12,060 nucleotides of DNA from Deltaproteobacteria bacterium (lineage in GTDB: Bacteria > Desulfobacterota > Deferrimicrobia > Deferrimicrobiales > Deferrimicrobiaceae): contig JANXPS010000273.1 of the NCBI GenBank assembly GCA_025357175.1, positions 1 to 12,060 of the forward strand, written 5' to 3'. How positions within the stretch are numbered: the first letter of the stretch is position 1; each line of letters begins with the position of its first letter. Shown piece by piece: positions 5,944-12,060 of the stretch. The notes under the pieces are model-generated. The model saw only the letters and a list, made by a program, of their open reading frames with translations. It ran no database searches and was not told the origin of the DNA. The position numbers were made by a program, and so were the translations under genes.

Positions 5944-6147
5944 CGGTATTGTTCCTATCCCGAGGATTTCATCATTTCTTCGCCGTATCCACAGCAAGGG
6001 CCACGCCAAAACGCAGGCGGAGGACGCCAACAATTATTATCCTGTCATTACGGTGTGTTATGGATGAACGGCAATCCGGCCAGCGAGCGGATGGTGCGGC
6101 AGACTGGATAATCCTCAGATTTAACTGGAATTATTGCGATATGAATT
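5944..6147. other. Non-coding gap between the TVP38 gene and the ECF sigma operon
   Basis: This 204-bp gap is more AT-rich at its right end (6115-6150) than the flanking genes. It contains the sigma-54-like element at 5993-6008 and the sigma-factor ribosome site. A short GGAT-T-ATCC dyad (about 6107-6115) is visible, with no strong terminator after the TVP38 stop. Short readings on either strand here have no protein-like features. Confidence 0.6.
5993..6008 (-). promoter_or_regulatory. Candidate sigma-54 (-24/-12) promoter upstream of the ECF sigma operon
   Basis: The minus strand reads TGGCGTGGCCCTTGCT. It matches the sigma-54 consensus TGGCACG-N4-TTGC(A/T) with exact spacing, keeping the GG (-24) and GC (-12) elements and differing only at the less conserved AC pair. 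Transcription would begin near 5983, giving a leader of about 40 nt with the ribosome site before ATG 5943. No enhancer-binding-protein gene or obvious activator dyad is seen in the window. Confidence 0.5.
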
Positions 6148-6822
6148 TCAATTCGGCGACCTGAACCGGCCATACAACGCCGGGACCAGCGCGAACAGGC
6201 CCAGAAGGGCGATCGACCCCAGCACCCTCGGTGAAACGACATCGGAAAGCGAGGCGATGGCCGCCAGGCTGTCGCCGGCATTGACGTAGACGAAGCCGCC
6301 GGGAAGGATGCCGAACATCGTGGCGAAGACGAAGGTTCGAACGGGCAAGCGCGTCAACCCGGCCGCCAGGTTGATCAGGAAGAACGGGAAGAGCGGCACG
6401 AGCCGAAGGAAGAGCAGGTAGCTTGCGCCGCGAAGCTCGAGTTCCCGGTTCATTCCCTCGAGACGCCTCCCGAAGCGGGCCGAGACCGCATCGCGCAGAA
6501 GATATCGGGTCGCGAGAAAAGCGAGCGTGGCGCCGACGGTCGCGCCGATGCACGCGTAAACCGTTCCCTTCACAGGGCCGAAAATGGCCCCTGCCGCCAG
6601 AGAAAGAATCGCGGCGCCTGGAAGCGACAGGGCGGTCGTTACGACGTAAACGGCCATGAATCCCGCCGCCATGGCCAGTCCGTGGGAGGCGTTGTAGTCC
6701 ACCAGCGTCCGGCGGTTGGCCTTGAGCGCATCAAGCGTGAAGAACCGCTGGAGGTCGAAATGGAAAAACAGCGCGACGGCGACGATGCCGCCGGCGGCCA
6801 CCAACGCCTTTTTCGCATTCAT
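6148..6822 (-). CDS. TVP38/TMEM64 family (VTT domain, DedA-like) membrane protein
   Basis: This 224-residue integral membrane protein has an N-terminal helix (about 5-20), a hydrophobic pair around 47-83 including LPGAAILSLAAGAIFG (67-82), a further helix (91-107), the conserved core LFLRLVPLFPFFLINLAAG (137-155), GILPGGFVYVNAG (171-183), and a final helix (200-217). This is the VTT (SNARE-associated) fold found in E. coli YdjX/YdjZ, whose exact bacterial function is unsettled; lipid scrambling or transport has been proposed for relatives. ATG 6822 overlaps the stop of the oxidoreductase gene as ATGA, with GGAG about 6 nt upstream. A GTG at 6840 would add six residues. Fusions of this family to FAD oxidoreductases are known elsewhere, which supports a joint role here. 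Confidence 0.9.
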   Translation of the reverse strand: MNAKKALVAAGGIVAVALFFHFDLQRFFTLDALKANRRTLVDYNASHGLAMAAGFMAVYVVTTALSLPGAAILSLAAGAIFGPVKGTVYACIGATVGATLAFLATRYLLRDAVSARFGRRLEGMNRELELRGASYLLFLRLVPLFPFFLINLAAGLTRLPVRTFVFATMFGILPGGFVYVNAGDSLAAIASLSDVVSPRVLGSIALLGLFALVPALYGRFRSPN

Positions 6823-8312
6823 CCCCGGCTCCGCTGCCACGCGAGATAGGCCGTAAACAGTTTTTTCAGGAAGGGCGTCAGCCTGGACCGGTTATAGGCA
6901 TCGGCGAGCCGCCTGACGGATTCCGCCTGGGTCGGGTAGGGATGAATGGTCCGCCCGATCACCCCAAGGCCGAGGCCGCCGGCCATCGCCAGCGTAAACT
7001 CGTTGATCATATCCCCGGCGTGACGGGCGACCAGGGTGGCGCCTAGAATGTCGCCGCTCCCTTTCCGCAGGATGACCCGCGCGAACCCTTCCGTTTCCCC
7101 GTCGAGGACCGCACGATCCACATCGGCCAGGGACACCGTCAACGTGGTGGTCCCGATCCCTTTTTCCTTCGCGTCCCTCTCGTACATTCCGACGTGGGCG
7201 ATCTCGGGATCGGTGTACGTGCACCAGGGAACGGTCATGCGCGACGTTCGCCGCCGCCCCATGAAGAGGGCGTTGGCGATCAGGTTCCGCGCCATGGCGT
7301 CAGCCATGTGGGTGAACTTGAGGTGAGAGCAGATGTCCCCGGCCGCGTAGACGCGGCGATTCGTCGTCTGCAGGAAATCGTTCACCCGGATCCCGTCTCC
7401 GTCGAACGCGATGCCCGCTTTTTCAAGCCCGAGCCCTTCGACATTGGGAACCCTTCCGACGCCGATCAGGATGGCGTCCGCCTCGATTTCGGCCGGATGC
7501 CCCTCCCGCTCGATCCGGATGGCCTTCACGTCGCCGCGCTGCCCGACCGATAGGACTCTCACTCCCAGCCGAAGGTCGACCCCCTCCCGGACGAGGACCG
7601 CCTGGAGCAGTTCGGCGGCATCCCGGTCCTCCCGTCCGAGGATCTGCGGCCCGTGCTGGAGCAGCGTCACCCGGCTCCCGAAGCGGGCGAAGGCCTGGGC
7701 AAGCTCGCACCCGACCGGCCCCGCGCCGATCACCGCGAGACGCGGCGGCAGTTCGGTCAGGGAAAAAACGGTTTCGTTGGTGAGGTATCCCGCGGCCTCG
7801 AGGCCGGGAATTTCCGGCGCTGCCGCGCGCGCGCCGGTGCAGACGGCCGCTTTCGCGAAGAAGAGTCGGCCGCCGCCGACTTCGATGCAATCGGCTCCCG
7901 TGAAAGTCGCCTGACCGAGAAATACGTCCACCCCGAGCTCGTCCCGAAACCGGCCGGCCGAATCGTGACGGCTGATACCGGCCCGCAGGCGACGCATGCG
8001 CGCCATGGCCGTGGCGAAATCGAAGCCGAGCCGCTCCCCTCCCGCGACGCCGAATTCCGCGCCATGTCGGGCGTCGTATAGCGCGCGAGCCGCGCGCAGG
8101 ACGCCTTTCGAGGGGACACATCCGAAGTTCAGGCAGTCGCCACCCAGCAATTGGCGCTCGACGAGGGCGACCCGGGCGCCGAGGCCGGCCGCTCCCGCGG
8201 CGGCGACCAGGCCGGCGGTTCCCCCGCCGATCACGACAAGGTTATACCGCCCGGCCGGCTCCGGGTTGATCCAGTCGGAAGGGTGCACGTTTTCGATCAG
8301 TTCCCGATCCAT
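6819..8312 (-). CDS. Mercuric-reductase-like FAD/NAD(P)-dependent disulfide oxidoreductase
   Basis: This 497-residue class I pyridine nucleotide-disulfide oxidoreductase has an FAD dinucleotide fold VVIGGGTAG (26-34), the redox disulfide GGDCLNFGCVPSK (C60, C65), an NAD(P) fold VIGAGPVGCE (194-203), the FAD motif YAAGD (322-326) and a C-terminal dimerisation domain with HPYPTQAE (H457, E464) as the partner acid-base motif. It lacks both the N-terminal heavy-metal domain (NmerA) and the C-terminal vicinal cysteines of true MerA, and no mer genes are nearby. Hg(II) reduction is therefore unlikely and the substrate is unknown. ATG 8312 follows AGGGGAGGG by about 10 nt. The gene lies 23 nt downstream of the hybrid kinase and overlaps the TVP38 gene by four bases, suggesting one transcript and a redox function at the membrane. 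Confidence 0.92.
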   Translation of the reverse strand: MDRELIENVHPSDWINPEPAGRYNLVVIGGGTAGLVAAAGAAGLGARVALVERQLLGGDCLNFGCVPSKGVLRAARALYDARHGAEFGVAGGERLGFDFATAMARMRRLRAGISRHDSAGRFRDELGVDVFLGQATFTGADCIEVGGGRLFFAKAAVCTGARAAAPEIPGLEAAGYLTNETVFSLTELPPRLAVIGAGPVGCELAQAFARFGSRVTLLQHGPQILGREDRDAAELLQAVLVREGVDLRLGVRVLSVGQRGDVKAIRIEREGHPAEIEADAILIGVGRVPNVEGLGLEKAGIAFDGDGIRVNDFLQTTNRRVYAAGDICSHLKFTHMADAMARNLIANALFMGRRRTSRMTVPWCTYTDPEIAHVGMYERDAKEKGIGTTTLTVSLADVDRAVLDGETEGFARVILRKGSGDILGATLVARHAGDMINEFTLAMAGGLGLGVIGRTIHPYPTQAESVRRLADAYNRSRLTPFLKKLFTAYLAWQRSRG

Positions 8313-8335
8313 GTGCGGCCGCCCTCCCCTGCCTG

Positions 8336-10717
8336 CTATTCCCGGTCTAGCACTTCCCGGACCTTGGCCGCCAACATCACGGGATCGACCGGCTTGTAGA
8401 TCAGGTCGGCTCCCTCGTCGAGTTCCCCGCGGCTCCGGATGATGTCCGCCGTGTACCCGCTCGAGTACAGAACCTTGACGTCGGGCGCCATCCCGCGGAT
8501 CTCCTCGGATGCCTGCCGCCCGTTCTTGACCGGCATGATCAGGTCCATCAGGAGCAGCGAGACGCGCTCCCGGTTCGCCCGGAATTTTTCGACGGCTTCC
8601 TGCCCGTCTTCCGCCAGGATGACCGTGTAGCCGAATTCCTTGAGGACGATCTCGACCAGCTTGCGCACCGAAGGGTCGTCCTCCGCCAGCAGGATGGTTT
8701 CCGTTCCGCCTCTCGGGACCGGTCGCGCCTCATGTTCTCCCGCCTCCGGCCGTTCCTGTCCGACGAACGGGAGATAGACCCGGAACGCGGTGCCCGCCCC
8801 CGGCTCGCTGTAGACGTAGATGTAACCGTTATGCTGCTTGACGATTCCGTAGACGATCGAAAGCCCGAGGCCGGTTCCTTTCCCCGTCTCCTTCGTGGTG
8901 AAAAAAGGTTCGAAGATCCGGCTACGGATCTCCTCGTTCATCCCGTCGCCGGTATCCGAAACGGAAATGACGGCATAGCGGCCCGGCGTTCCGTGTCCCT
9001 GGGACTTGACGAAAGGTTCGTCCAGTTCGCGCAGGTCGGTCGCGATGGACAGCAGCCCACCCTTGGGCATGGCGTCCCGCGCGTTCGCGGCCAGGTTGAT
9101 CAGCACCTGCTCGATCTGCCCCTTGTCGACGTAGACCGTGGGCTCGAATCCCGTGAGGTTGGTCTGAAGCCGGATATCCTCGCCGATGATCCGCCTGAGA
9201 AATTTCTCGACGTCGAGGATCAGCTCGTTCAGGTCCACCGTCTTGGGCGTCATGATCTGCTTGCGGCTGAACGCCAGCAGTCCCCTGGTCAACTCGGCGG
9301 CTCGCCCCGCCGCGTCGAGCACCTGGTCGAGGTTTCCCATCTCCGGAGAACCTTCGGCCATTTTCATCCGGATCAGGTTGCCGTAGCCCAGGATCACCGT
9401 GAGGATGTTGTTGAAGTCGTGCGCCACGCCGCCGGCGAGCTGGCCGATGGCCTCCATCTTCTGAGATTGCCGCAGCTGTTCCTCGAGGCTCCGCTGGTCC
9501 GTCACGTCGGCGCCGAGACTCGCGACACCCGAGACCGTGCCGTCCGGGTTGTGCAGCACCGTGTTCTGCCACACGATCATCCTCTGGCGTCCGTCGCGCG
9601 TGACGATCCGGTTTTCGAATGTCGCCGGAAGCACGCCGAAGTCGATCCCCTCCCGGAAAAGCGCACGGATCGTTTCCCGCTCATCCTCCGGGACGAACAG
9701 TTCGAACCAGTCGGCGCCGAAGGCCTCTTCCCGGCTCCGGCCCGTCAGGCCGAGAAGGAAACTGTTGCAGAAAGTCACCGCCCCGTCCGGGTCGATCGTC
9801 ACGGCCACCAGGTGCACGCTTTCGAGCAGTTCCGTCAACCGTTTCTCCGAGATTCCGCGCGCCTCTTCGGCCTGCTTGCGCGCCGTCACGTCGTTGAATA
9901 CGACGGCGAACTGACCCTTCCCGGGGCTGAAGGCCCAGCAATCGAAATGTCGGTCCAGCGACTGGACGTAATCCTGGTAGGAACACGGTTCGCCCGTCTC
10001 CGCGACACGGCCGTAGACTTCGATCCACTGGGGTTCGATGCCGGGGAGCACCTCGCGGACGGTCCTGCCGATGACCGAGGACACGGGAATTCCGGTCAGT
10101 TTTTCGAAGGCAGGATTGGCTTCGATATACCGGTAGTCGACCGGCTTGCCCCGGTCGTCGTAGATCATCTCGTGGAGGGCGAACCCGGCTGTCATGTTCT
10201 CGAAAAGGAGGCGGTACCTGCGTTCGCTCACGGCCAGCGACGCCGAGATCTCCTTGCGGTCGGTGATATCCCGGCCCGATTCGATCGCGCCGGTGATGTT
10301 GCCGCCGGAATCGAAGAGGGGGCGGGCCGTCATCCAGAGGTGGGTCCCCCGGGGACCCAGGAGGGGGAGGAACACTTCGGCGGCGATCGTCTCGCCATTC
10401 CGTGACAAGGACGGATAGAGCGCATCGATCGACGGGTCCGGCCGGATTGCGGCGTCGATCAGGATCGGCCGGCGTTCCCCGTAGAACGGCAGGGAGTATT
10501 CGTAGTTTCCCTTGCCGACCATGTTCGCGGCGGATACCCCCGTGAGCGCCTCGCACGCCCGGTTCCAGACGACCACGCGACCCTCGCGGTCGATCACCCA
10601 GGTGGGATCGGGGAGAAATTCGACGATGTCCACCAGTTGCTGGCGGCTTGCCTCCAACCGGTCGACCCGACGCTTGAGCTCCGGAATGTCGATATCGCGC
10701 ATGAGGTATCTTACCAT
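8336..10717 (-). CDS. Hybrid sensor histidine kinase: PAS-PAS-PAS-HisKA-HATPase-receiver
   Basis: The protein is about 793 residues with no TM helix, so it is probably cytoplasmic. Three PAS domains lie at about 24-155, 165-282 and 292-410; each has a PAS-like end such as GRDITDRK (148-155) or GADVTDQRSLEE (402-413). HisKA has GGVAHDFNNIL (429-439, predicted phospho-His H433). HATPase_c has NLAANARDAMPKGG (541-554, N-box N545), G1 DTGDGM (588-593) and G2 GTGLGLS (614-620). The C-terminal receiver (673-793) has ILLAEDDPS, predicted phospho-acceptor D725, SSGYT and K775 in IYKPVD. The start is uncertain: ATG 10702, 10717 or 10738 are all in frame with weak ribosome sites, and 10717 is my choice (GAAAGA upstream). 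It diverges from gcvT and is followed after 23 nt by the FAD oxidoreductase, so it may control that pair or be co-expressed with it. I see no specific haem- or flavin-binding signature in the PAS domains. Confidence 0.92.
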   Translation of the reverse strand: MVRYLMRDIDIPELKRRVDRLEASRQQLVDIVEFLPDPTWVIDREGRVVVWNRACEALTGVSAANMVGKGNYEYSLPFYGERRPILIDAAIRPDPSIDALYPSLSRNGETIAAEVFLPLLGPRGTHLWMTARPLFDSGGNITGAIESGRDITDRKEISASLAVSERRYRLLFENMTAGFALHEMIYDDRGKPVDYRYIEANPAFEKLTGIPVSSVIGRTVREVLPGIEPQWIEVYGRVAETGEPCSYQDYVQSLDRHFDCWAFSPGKGQFAVVFNDVTARKQAEEARGISEKRLTELLESVHLVAVTIDPDGAVTFCNSFLLGLTGRSREEAFGADWFELFVPEDERETIRALFREGIDFGVLPATFENRIVTRDGRQRMIVWQNTVLHNPDGTVSGVASLGADVTDQRSLEEQLRQSQKMEAIGQLAGGVAHDFNNILTVILGYGNLIRMKMAEGSPEMGNLDQVLDAAGRAAELTRGLLAFSRKQIMTPKTVDLNELILDVEKFLRRIIGEDIRLQTNLTGFEPTVYVDKGQIEQVLINLAANARDAMPKGGLLSIATDLRELDEPFVKSQGHGTPGRYAVISVSDTGDGMNEEIRSRIFEPFFTTKETGKGTGLGLSIVYGIVKQHNGYIYVYSEPGAGTAFRVYLPFVGQERPEAGEHEARPVPRGGTETILLAEDDPSVRKLVEIVLKEFGYTVILAEDGQEAVEKFRANRERVSLLLMDLIMPVKNGRQASEEIRGMAPDVKVLYSSGYTADIIRSRGELDEGADLIYKPVDPVMLAAKVREVLDRE

Positions 10718-10731
10718 CCGGATTCTTTCGG

Positions 10732-10761
10732 TTTTCATCCGTCCGGCAAATCGGATAAAAT
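10732..10761 (+). promoter_or_regulatory. Weak candidate sigma-70 promoter for gcvT-gcvH
   Basis: TTTTCA (10732-10737) and TAAAAT (10756-10761) are spaced by 18 nt, matching the consensus hexamers at four and five of six positions. They lie about 38 nt upstream of the gcvT ATG, in the 81-bp gap shared with the divergent hybrid kinase. The gap is too short for a glycine riboswitch, and no such structure is seen. Confidence 0.3.
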
Positions 10762-10798
10762 CATCGCTTCCCGCCAAACCGCCGAAAGAGGTGACCCC

Positions 10799-11890
10799 AT
10801 GGAACAATTGAAGGAAACGCCCCTCGTCGGCAGGCATCGCGCGCTGGGCGCGCTCATGGCGCCTTTCGGCGGTTGGGACATGCCGATCCAGTACGAGGGA
10901 ATCCTCGCCGAACACCGGGCCTGCCGGGAAAAAGCGGCGCTGTTCGACATCTGCCACATGGGCGAGTTCCGCTACAAGGGCGACCTCGTCGCCGGTGGCC
11001 TCGAGGACGTTTTCACCTTGTCCGTCGCGTCGATCCCCGTCGGTCGCTCCCGCTACGGCTTCCTCCTCAACGACCGGGGGGGCATCGTCGACGACCTGAT
11101 CGTATTCCGGATCGCCGGGGACGAGGCGATGATCGTGGTCAACGCCGCGACCGCGCCCAACGATTTCTCCGTCATCGCTTCGCGGTTGAACGGAGCCGCC
11201 GTTTTCGAGGATATCTCGAACGCGACCGGCAAACTCGACCTGCAGGGACCGATGTCCCGCGACGTGCTCCTGTCGCTTCTGGGACGCGAGGTCGCCGCGA
11301 TCCCGTACTTCCGCTTCATCGAGACCGACGTGCTGGGAAGCAGGGCAATCATAAGCCGCACCGGCTACACGGGCGAGCTGGGTTACGAGATATTCCTTCC
11401 GTCGGACAAGGTCGACGAACTCTGGAGCACGCTGCTCACCTACCCGTCGGTGAAGCCCGCGGGGCTTGGCGCACGCGATCTCCTCCGCCTCGAGGTCGGC
11501 TACAGCCTCTACGGCAGCGACCTCGACGAGACGATCACCCCGCTCGAGGCGGGACTCGACGCATTCGTCAATTTCGATAAAAAATTCATCGGTAAAGAGG
11601 CGCTGCTGGCGCAGAAGCCCAAGGCCCTTTCCCGCGCGAAAGTGGCGTTCAAGGTCGGTTCGCGCCGGTCGCCCAGACATCATTACGAGATTTTTGCCGA
11701 CGATGAGCGGGTCGGCTCCGTCACCAGCGGCGCGTTTTCCCCCATGCTGGGCTGCGGGATCGGCATCGGTCTCGTGAATCCGGCGTCCGCCTCTCCGGGA
11801 ACCCCGCTTTCCGTCCGCCACGGAAACGTGACGCTCGAGGCGACGGCTTGCACCCTGCCGTTTTACGCCGGAGGGTCGCTGCGCGGCTAG
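10799..11890 (+). CDS. gcvT: Glycine cleavage system T protein (aminomethyltransferase)
   Basis: This 363-residue protein has the usual GcvT length and order. It transfers the aminomethyl carbon from the H protein to tetrahydrofolate and releases ammonia. Motifs include LVGRHRALGALMAPFGGWDM (9-28), the GGIVDDL segment (94-100) holding the catalytic aspartate of the family, SRTGYTGELGYEIF (186-199), GARDLLRLEVGYSLYG (224-239) and SGAFSPMLGCGIGIGLV (309-325). ATG 10799 follows AGAGGTG by about 5 nt; longer upstream readings would overlap the divergent kinase. gcvH follows 61 nt downstream, a standard gcv operon order. The opposite strand is open through the whole gene, but this strand is clearly the coding one. 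Confidence 0.97.
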   Translation: MEQLKETPLVGRHRALGALMAPFGGWDMPIQYEGILAEHRACREKAALFDICHMGEFRYKGDLVAGGLEDVFTLSVASIPVGRSRYGFLLNDRGGIVDDLIVFRIAGDEAMIVVNAATAPNDFSVIASRLNGAAVFEDISNATGKLDLQGPMSRDVLLSLLGREVAAIPYFRFIETDVLGSRAIISRTGYTGELGYEIFLPSDKVDELWSTLLTYPSVKPAGLGARDLLRLEVGYSLYGSDLDETITPLEAGLDAFVNFDKKFIGKEALLAQKPKALSRAKVAFKVGSRRSPRHHYEIFADDERVGSVTSGAFSPMLGCGIGIGLVNPASASPGTPLSVRHGNVTLEATACTLPFYAGGSLRG

Positions 11891-11951
11891 CGGCGACGGA
11901 ACCGACGGCCAACAGACAACAAACCAGCGCTTTTCTAAAAGGAGACGCGTC

Positions 11952-12060
11952 ATGCCCGGTACTTTTTTCACGAAAGAGCACGAGTGGGTCAGGATCGAAG
12001 GCACCGTCGCATCGGTCGGCATCACCGATTTCGCCGCGCACCAGCTGGGCGACATCACCT
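11952..12060 (+). CDS. gcvH: Glycine cleavage system H protein, N-terminal part
   Basis: Thirty-six codons are visible before the window ends. The segment TKEHEWVRIEGTVASVGIT (7-25) followed by DFAAHQLGDI is the characteristic N-terminus of the lipoyl carrier GcvH. The lipoylated lysine lies beyond the window. ATG 11952 follows AAAAGGAG with a spacer of about 7 nt. The protein shuttles the aminomethyl intermediate between the P, T and L proteins, matching the gcvT gene just upstream. Confidence 0.95.
   Translation, partial: MPGTFFTKEHEWVRIEGTVASVGITDFAAHQLGDIT

Noticed and set aside
6823..6840. GTG start at 6840 for the TVP38 protein
   Set aside because: The ATG at 6822 has a better-placed GGAG and forms the ATGA overlap seen at other junctions in this window.
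6819..8312. Mercury resistance (merA) assignment
   Set aside because: The N-terminal metal-binding domain and the C-terminal vicinal cysteines are absent and there are no merR, merT or merP genes nearby. Only the general oxidoreductase family is supported.
10703..10798. Possible glycine riboswitch before gcvT
   Set aside because: The leader is under 100 nt including the promoter, and I see no paired aptamer-like helices or expression platform.
10718..12058. Open reading frame of the hybrid kinase extending about 447 codons upstream through gcvT on the minus strand
   Set aside because: GcvT on the plus strand is a full-length, strongly conserved enzyme, and the antisense translation has no recognisable domain. 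The absence of stops is a consequence of high GC codon use.
1..12060. tRNA, rRNA, CRISPR array, insertion sequence, integrase or attachment site
   Set aside because: None was seen on either strand; the gaps are short and lack the required repeats or structures.

Overview
This is a GC-rich window, densely coding and almost entirely on the minus strand. It looks like a Desulfobacterota / deltaproteobacterial chromosome. That placement is my inference from the base composition, the abundance of PAS/receiver histidine kinases, a sigma-54-type promoter candidate and the style of the encoded proteins; no rRNA or marker gene confirms it. There are no tRNAs, rRNAs, CRISPR arrays or insertion sequences.

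Layout, reading the minus strand from right to left. (1) 10717-6148: a hybrid histidine kinase with three PAS domains and a C-terminal receiver, then a mercuric-reductase-like FAD disulfide oxidoreductase 23 nt downstream, then a TVP38/TMEM64 membrane protein that overlaps the oxidoreductase by ATGA. (2) A non-coding gap of about 200 bp (5944-6147) carrying a correctly spaced sigma-54 -24/-12 element. (3) 5943-2787: a probable five-gene operon. It encodes an ECF-type sigma factor, a small exported protein with a Tat-like signal and a 23-residue repeat (ATGA overlap), a receiver-HisKA_2 histidine kinase, and two single-domain response regulators. (4) A 143-bp gap with a sigma-70-like promoter and a small hairpin. 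(5) 2643-1: an eight-TM histidine kinase with a TTG start, an Rcp1-like response regulator, and a second receiver protein (receiver-coiled coil-PAS) cut by the window edge; these are joined by two successive ATGA overlaps. On the plus strand, diverging from the hybrid kinase, lie gcvT and the start of gcvH (glycine cleavage system).

The window is mainly a signal-transduction island: three or more histidine kinases and five receiver modules, none with a DNA-binding output domain. The only transcriptional output encoded here is the ECF sigma factor. It has no recognisable anti-sigma partner and shares an apparent operon with a HisKA_2 kinase and two receivers. The receiver domains of the two receiver-kinase genes (186-572 and 4432-4818) are recent paralogues, about 81 % identical in protein over 129 aligned residues and sharing a 36-nt exact match. 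This points to duplication and domain swapping within the island.

The most unusual candidate system is the 5943-2787 operon: possible sigma-54 control of an ECF sigma factor, an exported repeat protein in the place where an anti-sigma gene would be expected, and a HisKA_2 phosphorelay. It recalls the logic of the alphaproteobacterial general stress response, but without PhyR or NepR. This functional reading is a hypothesis.
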